From Paraburkholderia sp. UYCP14C (GTDB lineage: Bacteria > Pseudomonadota > Gammaproteobacteria > Burkholderiales > Burkholderiaceae), in NCBI RefSeq assembly GCF_004197395.1, contig NZ_SELS01000037.1, positions 20,291-84,290 of the forward strand: a stretch of DNA of 64,000 nucleotides, in the 5' to 3' direction. Under the pieces are notes generated by a model that was not told where the DNA came from, made no database searches, and saw only the letters and a program-made list of their open reading frames with translations. The position numbers were made by a program, and so were the translations under genes. Of the stretch, positions 48,493 to 56,658 are shown piece after piece; position 1 is the first letter of the stretch, and every line of letters begins with the position of its first letter.

Positions 48493-48929
48493 TGTCCCCA
48501 TACGCGCTCCAGCTTCTCGAATACGACCGGCGGCGACACGAACTGCAATTCCTCGGTGGCGGCATCGACGGCAACCTGGATCGTATAGCCCTTCGTGAGC
48601 CGCGCGCCCGACGCGCAATCGACGATTTCATAGCCTATTTTCAGGCGGTTTTCGTATTCGAGCAGTTCCGCGCGCACTTCGAGCTTCTGGCCGTACACGG
48701 CGGCCCGCACGTACTTCAGATGCGCCTCGACGATCGGCCACAGATAGCCGGACGCCCGCATCTCGCGATAGTCGTAGTCGAACGCGCGCAACAGCGCCGC
48801 GCGGCCCATTTCGAAGTACTTCAGATAATTGCCGTGCCAGCACACGTTCATCGCGTCGACGTCGTGAAACGGCACTTCGACGGTCGCGCTCGCGGCGAGC
48901 ACGTGCTGCGTTTTCGCGGGCTCGTTCAT
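48489..48929 (-). CDS. apeK: Acyl-CoA/ACP thioesterase (4HBT hotdog), ApeK-like
   Basis: A 146-residue hotdog thioesterase. The VEVPFHDVDAMNVCWHGNYLKYFEMGR stretch contains the family's conserved Asp (D-x-D/N-x-x-x-H) of the 4-hydroxybenzoyl-CoA thioesterase group. Proposed to release or edit intermediates on the ACPs. Its ATG overlaps the ammonia-lyase stop (ATGA), so the two are translationally coupled. Confidence 0.85.
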   Translation of the reverse strand: MNEPAKTQHVLAASATVEVPFHDVDAMNVCWHGNYLKYFEMGRAALLRAFDYDYREMRASGYLWPIVEAHLKYVRAAVYGQKLEVRAELLEYENRLKIGYEIVDCASGARLTKGYTIQVAVDAATEELQFVSPPVVFEKLERVWGQ

Positions 48930-50542
48930 GCGTTGACTCCCTGGCGATCGTCCGCCATGTCCAGCAGTTCGCAAGCGGCAATGCGCGCGGTGAGCGCGCG
49001 CAACTCGCCTTCGAGCGCGCGGTCCTCGTCGACGAACGGCGAATGCGCGCCCACCTCGTCGATGAATGCGGCGAGCGGCGCAGGCACCGGCGTCGCGCTG
49101 TCGATGCGCAAGCGCAGATGCACGGCCTGCACGGTCGCGAGCGTGTGCGCGGCGGCGACCTGCTCGGTCAATTCGAGCACGCGCAGGCAGTCGCGCGCGG
49201 CGATCGTGCCCATGCTGACCTTGTCCTGATTGTGCGCCTCGGTCGAGCGCGAAAACACGCTCGCGGGCATCGTGTTCTTCAGCGCCTCGGCGGTCCATGC
49301 GGACGTCGAAATCTGCACGGCCTTGAAGCCGTGATTGATCGCCGCGCGCTCGGGCGTTGCGCCCGACAGATTGCGCGGCAAGCCGTTGTTGAAGTTGACG
49401 TCGACCAGCAACGCGAGCTGCCGGTCCATCAGATCCGCCAGATTGGCGACGGCAACCTTCAGCGCATCCATCGCGAACGCGATGTGGCCACCATAGAAGT
49501 TGCCGCCGTGCAGGATGCGTTCGTTGTCGGGGTCGATCAGCGGATTGTCGTTCGCGCTGTTCAGCTCGTTTTCGACGTCGCGGCGCACCCAGCCCAGCGC
49601 ATCGCGCGCGACGCCGATCACGTGCGGCGCGCAGCGAATCGAATAGCGGTCCTGCAGACGATGTCCGGGCGTGTCGGCGCGGCCGGCCAGATCGGCGCGG
49701 ATCCACGCGGCCGCTTCGGCCTGGCCCGCATGCGGCTTCACTTCGAATAGCGTCGCGTCGAAATGCGCGGCGCGGCCGTCGAGCGCGACGGTCGCCAGCG
49801 CAGTCAAACGGGCGGCGAGCCGCGTCAGGTGCTCGGCGCGCGCCACCGCGAGACACGCGAGGCCGGTCATCACGGCCGTGCCGTTCATCAGCGCGAGGCC
49901 TTCCTTCGGCGCGAGCGTCAGCGGTTCGACACCAAGCTCGGTCCACACGTCGCGCGCCGCGCGCAATGCGCCGGCGTACTGCACGTCGCGCTCGCCCGCG
50001 AGCGCCGCCGCCACGTACGACAGCGGCGTCAGATCGCCGCTCGCGCCAACCGAACCCTCGGATGGAATGCGCGGCAACACGCGATGATTGATCAAGGCCG
50101 CGAGGCGTTCGAGCAGCACGGTACGCACGCCCGAAAAGCCATACGCGAGCGAATTGAGACGCGCGGCGATCACGGCCAGGGTTTGCGCGTCGTCGAGATA
50201 CGCGCCCATGCCGCAGCCGTGATAACGCGTCAGTTGCAGCGGCAACGCCTCGACGAGCGCCATCGGCACGTCGACCACGCAGGCGTCGCCATAGCCGGTG
50301 TTGACGCCGTACACGGTCGCGCCGGCGGCCAACTGGCGGCGCAGGAATGCCGCACCGCGCTCGATGCGCGCACGCCATGCGGCGTCGTCGCTCAGCGCGA
50401 CGCACGCGCGCTGCCGCGCGATCGCTACGACCTCTTCGATCGTCAGTCGGCGTGCACCGACGACGACCGGCGCCGAATCGGCAGCAGCAGCATTCGCCTC
50501 GACACGCACGGGACGCATCACGTTCAGATCATGTTCGGCCAT
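48926..50542 (-). CDS. Aromatic amino acid ammonia-lyase (HAL/PAL/TAL family)
   Basis: MIO-dependent lyase of 538 residues that removes ammonia from an aromatic amino acid. The self-forming MIO triad is A167-S168-G169 in GSVGASGDLTPLS, Y78 in VYGVNTGYGD matches the catalytic tyrosine, and NPLIDPDNERILHGGNF and QDKVSMGT match the family. The substrate-selectivity loop reads R106-Y107-H108-G109; its pattern is neither classic HutH (SH) nor bacterial TAL (HL). No hut genes are nearby. In this operon it most likely supplies the aryl starter (coumarate or cinnamate type) for the polyene. Its first 14 nt overlap the acyltransferase gene. Confidence 0.85.
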   Translation of the reverse strand: MAEHDLNVMRPVRVEANAAAADSAPVVVGARRLTIEEVVAIARQRACVALSDDAAWRARIERGAAFLRRQLAAGATVYGVNTGYGDACVVDVPMALVEALPLQLTRYHGCGMGAYLDDAQTLAVIAARLNSLAYGFSGVRTVLLERLAALINHRVLPRIPSEGSVGASGDLTPLSYVAAALAGERDVQYAGALRAARDVWTELGVEPLTLAPKEGLALMNGTAVMTGLACLAVARAEHLTRLAARLTALATVALDGRAAHFDATLFEVKPHAGQAEAAAWIRADLAGRADTPGHRLQDRYSIRCAPHVIGVARDALGWVRRDVENELNSANDNPLIDPDNERILHGGNFYGGHIAFAMDALKVAVANLADLMDRQLALLVDVNFNNGLPRNLSGATPERAAINHGFKAVQISTSAWTAEALKNTMPASVFSRSTEAHNQDKVSMGTIAARDCLRVLELTEQVAAAHTLATVQAVHLRLRIDSATPVPAPLAAFIDEVGAHSPFVDEDRALEGELRALTARIAACELLDMADDRQGVNA

Positions 50543-52265
50543 TCGCGCCTCGCTTGGGGCTGGCCCAGAAATCGAAGAAGTTGAACCATTGATAAGGGGC
50601 CTTGCGGCAATAGTGTTCGAGGCGCAGCGCGTAGCGTTGCGCCCACGCGGCCAGATGCTGCGCGCGTTCGCGGCGCGGCAGTTCGATGCGCTCGGCGAAC
50701 GGCTCGAAGTACATCCGATAGCCGTCGCGTTCTTTCAGGCAGAAGAACAGGTAGACCGGACAGCCGAGCGCGTGCGCGAGCACGTAGGGTCCTTGCGCGA
50801 ACGGCGCGCTCGCGCCGAGAAATTGCGCGTCGGTGGTGCGTCCCGCCTCGCGCGCCGGCACCCGGTCGCCGACGATCACCAGCAGCTCGCCCGCATCGAT
50901 GCGCTGCTGCATCAGCACCGCGGTCTCGGGACCGAAGTCGCCGACTTCGAGCAGATGCCGCGCGAACTCGGGATTCGACGCCGCCAGCACCGCGTTGAAG
51001 CGGCGCGCGTGCTCGGTGTAGACGACCGCCGTGACCTTCGCGTGATCGCCGCGGATCGCGAGCGCGCGCATCATCTCCAGATTGCCGAGGTGCGCGCCGA
51101 TCACGAGCGCGCCCTTGCCGCTCGCGATCAACGCTTCGAACGCAGTGGGATCGTCGAACGTGACGTCGGTGTCGTCGACCCGGCCGGTCCATGCGGCGAG
51201 CTTGTCGAAGCCCGATTGCGCGAACGCGAGCATATGGCGATACGCGGACAGCCAGCCCGGGCGCGGCGTATCGGCCGACGGCGCGACCGCGTTCAGATGC
51301 GCGAAGTAGTTGTCCGACGCGGCGCGCGCGGCGCGTCCCGTCAGCAGAAAATACGCGACGACCGGATGCAGCCATAGCGCGGTGAAGCGGCGGCCGAACA
51401 GCTTGCAGCTCAGCGCGAGCAGGCTCATGCCGAGGCGGCTGCCGCGTTCGGCGATGCGCCACCAGGCTTCGGGCCGGGGTTCGTCGGCGCGCTCGTCCGC
51501 TGTTTCGGCCGGCGCGCCACGGCGCGGCATCACCTTGTGCGCGAGCAGCATCGGCAGACGCCACAGCATGCCGAACACGAGCCGCGTATGGCTGCGGCTG
51601 ATGCGCACGTTGTCCCACAGCACGTCGAAATGCGACACGCCGTCGGCCGCATAGGTCACGCGGGTCGGGATCGAGCGGAACGCGGCGCGCCGCCAGTGCA
51701 GTCGCACGAGGATCTCGATGTCGAAGTCCATGCGGGTCGGCAGCCGCACGCTGTCGATCAGTTCGCACGCGAGCGCGAGCGGATACAGACGGAAGCCGCA
51801 CATCGAATCGCGGATCGTCAGCGACAGCGTCTCGATCCACACCCACACGTGGGTCAGATAGCGGCCGTACAGACGCGCCTTCGGCACGCTGTCGTCGTAG
51901 ACCGGACGGCCGAGAATCACCGCGCCGGGCTCGGCGCGCGCGGCATCGAGAAAGCGCGGCACGTCGGTCGCGTCGTGCTGGCCGTCGGCGTCGATCTGCA
52001 GCGCGTGGGTATAGCCCGCGGCGCGCGCCGCGCGCAAGCCCGCCATCACCGCCGCACCCTTGCCGCCGTTTTCGGGCAGATGCAGCAGCGTCATCTGCTG
52101 CGCGTATCGAAGCGCGAGCGCGGCGAGCACCTGCCGGGTCGGCTCGTCGCTGCCGTCGTCGACGACGAAGATCGGCAGGCCGTGCACCGCGAGATTCGCC
52201 ACGGTCGCGCCGATCGCGTCCTTGTGGTTGTAGATCGGAATGACGATGCAGGGCGCGAACTTCAT
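50529..52265 (-). CDS. GT2 glycosyltransferase fused to LpxL-like acyltransferase (ApeJ-type)
   Basis: A 578-residue fusion. The N-terminal half (about 1-235) is a GT2 domain with VIPIYNHKDAIGATV, VVDDGSDEPT and the DADGQHDATD metal motif. The C-terminal half (about 280-575) is a lipid A lauroyltransferase-like acyltransferase with the H-x4-E motif in IGAHLGNLEMM and a C-terminal PYQWFNFFDFW. Likely to attach the polyene chain to its lipid or sugar anchor at the inner membrane. The start overlaps the ligase stop (TGATG). Confidence 0.87.
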   Translation of the reverse strand: MKFAPCIVIPIYNHKDAIGATVANLAVHGLPIFVVDDGSDEPTRQVLAALALRYAQQMTLLHLPENGGKGAAVMAGLRAARAAGYTHALQIDADGQHDATDVPRFLDAARAEPGAVILGRPVYDDSVPKARLYGRYLTHVWVWIETLSLTIRDSMCGFRLYPLALACELIDSVRLPTRMDFDIEILVRLHWRRAAFRSIPTRVTYAADGVSHFDVLWDNVRISRSHTRLVFGMLWRLPMLLAHKVMPRRGAPAETADERADEPRPEAWWRIAERGSRLGMSLLALSCKLFGRRFTALWLHPVVAYFLLTGRAARAASDNYFAHLNAVAPSADTPRPGWLSAYRHMLAFAQSGFDKLAAWTGRVDDTDVTFDDPTAFEALIASGKGALVIGAHLGNLEMMRALAIRGDHAKVTAVVYTEHARRFNAVLAASNPEFARHLLEVGDFGPETAVLMQQRIDAGELLVIVGDRVPAREAGRTTDAQFLGASAPFAQGPYVLAHALGCPVYLFFCLKERDGYRMYFEPFAERIELPRRERAQHLAAWAQRYALRLEHYCRKAPYQWFNFFDFWASPKRGANGRT

Positions 52266-53959
52266 CACGCGTCCTCCCGATGCACGAGCAGACCCGACGC
52301 GCATTCGCGTCCATCGAGCCGGTATGCGAACTGCACGCGCCGGCGCGCGGCGTCGTACGCGAGCGTGAGTTCGAGCACCGCACCCGGCGGCACCGGCGCC
52401 ATGAACTTCAGGCGATCGACCGACGCCACCTCGCGCACCCGCGGCCAATGCCCGGCCGCGAGCCGCACCGCCCAGTCGACCTGCACGACGCCCGGCAGAA
52501 TCGGCAGGCCCGGAAAGTGTCCGGTGAAATGCCGCAGTGACGGCGGCACACGCAGCACGTAGTGCAGCGTTTCGCCGACGCGCGTTTCGGCGAGCACTTC
52601 CATGCCCTCGGCGAGCGGCGCGAACGCGGCCGCCACCGCGCTCGCGGGCAGCTTGCCGCGCGCGTCGAATGGCAGACTCACACGAAAGCGCCAGTGACGC
52701 GGCAGCACGACCGCATCGAAGTAATCGGCCAGATGCCGGCGCAACGTTTTGGCGAGCGCGACGCGACCATCGTTGCGCAACGCCACGCCGCCCGCTTCGG
52801 TCAGCGCGACCACCGCGCCGACCCGTTCGCGCGACGCGCCTTCGAGCGGCACCAGCGCCGCCTGCGCGACATACGGATGCAGCGCGAGCCGCGCTTCGAG
52901 CTCCGGCAGCGACACGCGCTTGCCGCCGAGCTTCAGCACGCGGTCGAGGCGCCCCTGCAAACGGAAGCGCCCGTCGGCGTCGAACGCGATGCGATCGCCG
53001 GTGCGGTGCCAGCCGTCGCGATCGAGATGCGGCGAGCGCACGCACAGCGCGCCGTCGTCGTCGCGGCGCACCTCGGCGCCGGCGACCGGCTGCCACGCAT
53101 CGCCCTGATCCTGACGCCGCCAAGCGATCCCGCCGGTTTCCGTGCTGCCGTAGATTTCGAGCGGCGCGGCGCCGTAGCTCGCCGCATAGGCCCGCGCGGC
53201 GTCGGCCGCAAGCGGTCCGCCCGACGAAAAGAACGCGCGCGGCGCGGGCGTGAGCGCGGCGAAGCCCGGCAACGCGGGCCAGCGCGACAGCTGCGCGGGC
53301 GTCGACACGACCGCCGTCGGGCCGCATTGCGCGATACGCGCCTGCAACTGCAGCGGCTCCATGCCGATCGCGCGATCGAACGCGCGGCCGGCCGCGAGCG
53401 GCCACAACACGCGAAACAGCAGACCGTAGATATGGTGATGCGGCACGCTCGCGAGCATCGTCGCGTCGCCGAGCAAGGCGCCCCACTGCTGTTCGAGCGT
53501 ATGGACTTCGGCGTCGAATTGCGCGAGCGTCTTGCGGATCGGCTTTGGCGTGCCGCTGCTGCCGGACGTGTAGAGCGTCAGCGGTGCGTGCGGATCGATA
53601 GGCTGCGCAGTGTGCGCCGTGACTTGCGTCGCTGCGACGAACGGCGGCAGGTCCGCATCCGTCAACAGGAAGTCGTAGGCGTTAGCGAGATCGGCGAGAT
53701 AGCCCGGCGTTGCATTGGCCGGAATCACCGGCTCCTTGCCGCACGCGAACAGCGCGAACAATGCGCAGGCGAACTCGAACGGATCGTCGATACAGAGCGC
53801 GCAGCGGCGCGCGTCGTGGCTTCGCACGAGCTCGATCAAGCCCGCGACGCGCGCGCGAAACGCCGCGCGATCGAGCAGCACGCCGCCGTCGCGGCACACC
53901 GGTGCGGCGCCCGTGGCAAACGCGGCTTCGGCCGACAGCAGATCATGCAACGCGATCAT
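52265..53959 (-). CDS. apeH: AMP-dependent ligase (ApeH-like) fused to ApeI-like dehydratase domain
   Basis: A 564-residue protein. Residues about 1-445 form an acyl/aryl-adenylating ligase with the P-loop TLYTSGSSGTPKPIRK (about 128-143), the YGSTETGG motif and the TGDRIAFDADGRFRLQGRLD region, and the KLPASA lysine site. Residues about 450-564 are a hotdog domain with LRHFTGHFPGLPILPGVVQVDW, the FabA/FabZ-like HFPG-x-P histidine motif matching the separate ApeI dehydratase of E. coli. The ligase probably loads the aryl acid onto an ACP; the fused domain probably partners the ApeP-like dehydratase. Confidence 0.87.
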   Translation of the reverse strand: MIALHDLLSAEAAFATGAAPVCRDGGVLLDRAAFRARVAGLIELVRSHDARRCALCIDDPFEFACALFALFACGKEPVIPANATPGYLADLANAYDFLLTDADLPPFVAATQVTAHTAQPIDPHAPLTLYTSGSSGTPKPIRKTLAQFDAEVHTLEQQWGALLGDATMLASVPHHHIYGLLFRVLWPLAAGRAFDRAIGMEPLQLQARIAQCGPTAVVSTPAQLSRWPALPGFAALTPAPRAFFSSGGPLAADAARAYAASYGAAPLEIYGSTETGGIAWRRQDQGDAWQPVAGAEVRRDDDGALCVRSPHLDRDGWHRTGDRIAFDADGRFRLQGRLDRVLKLGGKRVSLPELEARLALHPYVAQAALVPLEGASRERVGAVVALTEAGGVALRNDGRVALAKTLRRHLADYFDAVVLPRHWRFRVSLPFDARGKLPASAVAAAFAPLAEGMEVLAETRVGETLHYVLRVPPSLRHFTGHFPGLPILPGVVQVDWAVRLAAGHWPRVREVASVDRLKFMAPVPPGAVLELTLAYDAARRRVQFAYRLDGRECASGLLVHREDA

Positions 53960-54627
53960 CAGGCCGACTCCGAACCGGCACGCGCGGCACGCGGCAGCAC
54001 GAACAGGCGTCGCCACACGTATTCGCCCGCCAGCAGCGCGCCGATCAGCCCATAGGCGATCGCACCGTTGTACAGCGACCAGGCCGCGCGGCTCCAATAG
54101 AGCGCGGTATAGGCGGAAAACGCGCCGTTGAGCACGAAGAACGCGCACCAGACCTGGGTCACGCGCCGCGTATAGCTCACCGCGCCCGGCGGCAGATCGG
54201 GACTGCCGAGGCGCGCGAATTTTTCGATCATCGACGGCCCGCGCACGAGGGTCGCGCCGAACGCGATCAGCAAACCGAGATTGACGAGCGACGGATAGAA
54301 GCGCAGCAGCAGTTCGCTATCGGTGACGACGATCGTCGCCGATGCGCAACTCAGCATCGCCACCACGCTCCAGTCGAGCGTGGAAAGCTGCCGCAGCGAC
54401 TTCGCAACCGGACCGCCGCCGGCCCAGCGCTGCAGCCACAAACTAGCCAGCAGCATGCCGCCGACGAGGCGCGGCGCGTCCCAGCGCCATGCGCACAAGA
54501 TCAGCGCGGGGTAAGCGAGTTTCAGCAGCACCTGCACGACGGTCCTGCTCCAGTGAGGCCGCACGCCGGATTCGCTGGCGGCGGGACCCGGCTCCGACAT
54601 CTGCGTGCGCGGGTGCGCGGCCGGCAT
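53959..54627 (-). CDS. COG4648-type inner membrane protein of the aryl-polyene operon
   Basis: 222 residues with about six hydrophobic segments (from VVQVLLKLAYPALILCAW near 30 to NGAIAYGLIGALLAGEYVW near 190). The conserved loop RGPSMIEKFARLGSPDLPPG is typical of this family, which is almost always found in polyene and flexirubin-type clusters. Function unknown; a membrane anchor or transfer role is inferred from the context. Start overlaps the ACP stop (TGATG). Confidence 0.82.
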   Translation of the reverse strand: MPAAHPRTQMSEPGPAASESGVRPHWSRTVVQVLLKLAYPALILCAWRWDAPRLVGGMLLASLWLQRWAGGGPVAKSLRQLSTLDWSVVAMLSCASATIVVTDSELLLRFYPSLVNLGLLIAFGATLVRGPSMIEKFARLGSPDLPPGAVSYTRRVTQVWCAFFVLNGAFSAYTALYWSRAAWSLYNGAIAYGLIGALLAGEYVWRRLFVLPRAARAGSESA

Positions 54628-54878
54628 CAGCCTTGCGCCGCGAGCAGCGATTCGACCGCGCCGATCACGTCGCCGACCGTGCGCACGGACTTGAATTCCT
54701 CCGGCTTGATGCGGCGGCCCGTCATCTCCTGCAGCTTGATCGCGAGGTCGACCGCGTCGATGCTGTCGAGGTCGAGGTCTTCGAACAGGTGAGCGTCTGG
54801 CGTCACGCGCTGCGGCTCGATCGCGAAGTTTTCCTGAAAGATCGCGCGGATGCGCTCAAGAATCTCAGTCTCGGACAC
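54627..54878 (-). CDS. apeF: Acyl carrier protein (second of the pair)
   Basis: 83-residue ACP carrying the growing chain on a phosphopantetheine arm at S39 in EDLDLDSIDAVDL. It is highly acidic overall and shows the three-helix ACP pattern. It starts 2 bp after the other ACP gene. Assignment to apeF versus apeE follows gene order only. Confidence 0.88.
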   Translation of the reverse strand: MSETEILERIRAIFQENFAIEPQRVTPDAHLFEDLDLDSIDAVDLAIKLQEMTGRRIKPEEFKSVRTVGDVIGAVESLLAAQG

Positions 54879-54880
54879 GA

Positions 54881-55180
54881 TTAAACCCCCTTCCTTGCGG
54901 TTTCGTTCGCAGCGTGCGCCGCTTCGCGCTGACTCTCGACCAACGCGGCGAGCGTGTTGATCGAGCGAAAGTGCTCGCGCGTGCGTTCGTCGTTCGCCGC
55001 GATGGTCAGTTGGTATTGTTTGCGCAGCACGATGCCGATCTCGAGCGCGTCGATCGAATCGAGACCGATGCCGTCGGAACCGAACAACGGGGCGTCGTCG
55101 TCGATATCGGCGGGGCTCAGGTCTTCGAGATCGAGGGCTTCGATCAGAAGCTTTTTAATTTCCAGTTTTAAAGAATCCAT
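54881..55180 (-). CDS. apeE: Acyl carrier protein (first of the pair)
   Basis: 99-residue ACP with the phosphopantetheine serine S42 in GIGLDSIDALEIGI. It has a longer C-terminal helix than the other ACP (IRSIN-like region then VESQREAAHAANE). The two ACPs differ strongly in sequence, suggesting separate roles, such as holding starter and chain. Its first 26 nt lie inside the upstream acyltransferase gene. Confidence 0.87.
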   Translation of the reverse strand: MDSLKLEIKKLLIEALDLEDLSPADIDDDAPLFGSDGIGLDSIDALEIGIVLRKQYQLTIAANDERTREHFRSINTLAALVESQREAAHAANETARKGV

Positions 55181-55949
55181 AATCGAACAGGTGCTGGGTA
55201 ATGTGGGCTTCTACGGCATTCGTCACGCTGCGCGCCGCGATGGCCGCCGTGGTGTCGTGCGCGGCCAGCTCGTCGACGCCGAGCGGCGCGAGCACGTTCA
55301 CGCGCATCCGGAAAGCGCGCGCCGGCACGTCGTACCAGCGCATCTGCCGCGTGAACGCGGGCGGATCGCAATCCATCAACACCGGCACGATCGGCGCGCC
55401 GGCCTTCAGCGCCATATGCGCGAAACCGCGCGAAAACGCGTGCAGCCGGTTCGGCGCGGGGCTGCGCGTGCCCTCCGGAAAAATGATCATCGTGTAGCCG
55501 GCCGCGAGTTGCTTCGCGCCGGCCTCGACGAGCCCGATCGCGTCCGCGTTGCTCACGTATTCGGCCGCGCGCACGATGCCCCAGAAACACGGGTTGCGCC
55601 AGTGCGCGTGCTTGACGACGCAGCACGCGCGCGGCGTCAAAGACAACAGAACCATCACGTCGAGGTAAGTCGGGTGATTCGCGACCACGATCGCCGGTCC
55701 GCCCGCGCGCAACGCCTCGCCGCCCGACACTTCGAGTTCCATCACGCCGAGACCGCGCAGCACCGCGACGAGCGCGCGGAAGAAACGGTGAATCACCGCC
55801 GTCACCGCGCGCTGCCGCGACGCGCGATGCGGCCACAGCCACGCGAGCGGAAACACCAGCACCGAAAACAGCACGCCGCACACGCCGAACGCGACGAAGG
55901 CCAGGCCGGTCGCACAAAAACGCCATGCGTAATCAAGCCGCGCGCTCAT
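55155..55949 (-). CDS. Lysophospholipid acyltransferase (PlsC/LPLAT type), ApeD-like
   Basis: A 264-residue membrane-bound acyltransferase with a hydrophobic N-terminus (about 10-40), the catalytic H-x4-D motif in VVANHPTYLDVM (about 92-97), and the FPEGTRS substrate motif near 158. Proposed to transfer acyl groups in building the lipid anchor of the polyene. GGAGGTGGG gives a strong Shine-Dalgarno before the ATG at 55949. Its start overlaps the end of the chain-length-factor-like gene by 17 nt. Confidence 0.86.
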   Translation of the reverse strand: MSARLDYAWRFCATGLAFVAFGVCGVLFSVLVFPLAWLWPHRASRQRAVTAVIHRFFRALVAVLRGLGVMELEVSGGEALRAGGPAIVVANHPTYLDVMVLLSLTPRACCVVKHAHWRNPCFWGIVRAAEYVSNADAIGLVEAGAKQLAAGYTMIIFPEGTRSPAPNRLHAFSRGFAHMALKAGAPIVPVLMDCDPPAFTRQMRWYDVPARAFRMRVNVLAPLGVDELAAHDTTAAIAARSVTNAVEAHITQHLFDYGFFKTGN

Positions 55950-56658
55950 CCCACCTCCAGTGCCACAGCGCGCCGGCGCGCTGCCAACGCGCGGGCTGAC
56001 CGGTTTCGAGGCAGTGCAGCAGCGCCTGGCTCTGGGTCGGAAAGCTCGCGGCATCGCTCAACGCGGTTCGCGGCTCGTCGCGTTGCTCGGCCATCTGCTC
56101 GTCGGCGCGGGTCAAGGAGCAAACAACGTGCCCGGCTGACGCATCCTTGTCGAGCAACAGCGCGATCGCACCGCCCTGCACTTCGTCTTCGATCGTGCCG
56201 TACGCGAGATCGGCCGGTTCGTCGGCATATACGAGCAGCACCGGCGCATCCGGTTGCGTCGCGTATTGCGCGTACGCTTCGAGCAGCGCATAGCCGAGCG
56301 TTTGCGCACCCGCTGATACCGCGCTCGCGGCCGAGCGGTCGCCGCGTGCGATCCCGAACACGCCGGTCATCGCGTTCAACACCGACAGGCTGAACGCGGT
56401 CGGCGACACCGGCTCGCCCGCGCTGATGCTGCGCAGGATGTCGGTGGTTCGCCGCAACTCCCCGTGCCGCGACGCGAACACCACGCGCGCGGGTTCCTGC
56501 GCGACGCAGTCGTGAGCGACCTTGAGCGCCACCTTGGACAGCGTGCTGAGACGCCGCCGCACGATCGGCTCGATGAAGCCGATATCGGGTGCGGCAGACG
56601 AGGTAGCCGGCCAGCTAGACCAGCGACCGACCGGAATGGTCCAGTGCAGATCGGGCAT
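55933..56658 (-). CDS. apeC: Ketosynthase-like chain-length factor, ApeC-like
   Basis: First gene of the operon. The 241 residues belong to the truncated beta-ketoacyl-synthase-like family (PF13723 type): FASRHGELRRTTDIL, SPTAFSLSVLNAMTGVFGIARG and LLVYADEPADLAYG match the N-terminal ketosynthase fold. The position of the nucleophilic Cys is SAVSAGAQTLGYALL, with Ser/Ala instead of Cys, and the C-terminal His residues are absent. It is therefore expected to act as the inactive partner of an active ketosynthase. The ATG at 56658 has no strong Shine-Dalgarno. Confidence 0.8.
   Translation of the reverse strand: MPDLHWTIPVGRWSSWPATSSAAPDIGFIEPIVRRRLSTLSKVALKVAHDCVAQEPARVVFASRHGELRRTTDILRSISAGEPVSPTAFSLSVLNAMTGVFGIARGDRSAASAVSAGAQTLGYALLEAYAQYATQPDAPVLLVYADEPADLAYGTIEDEVQGGAIALLLDKDASAGHVVCSLTRADEQMAEQRDEPRTALSDAASFPTQSQALLHCLETGQPARWQRAGALWHWRWDERAA

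Noticed and set aside
48926-50542. Histidine ammonia-lyase of the Hut pathway
   Set aside because: No hutU, hutI or hutG nearby, it is embedded by overlaps in the polyene operon, and the selectivity loop differs from HutH.
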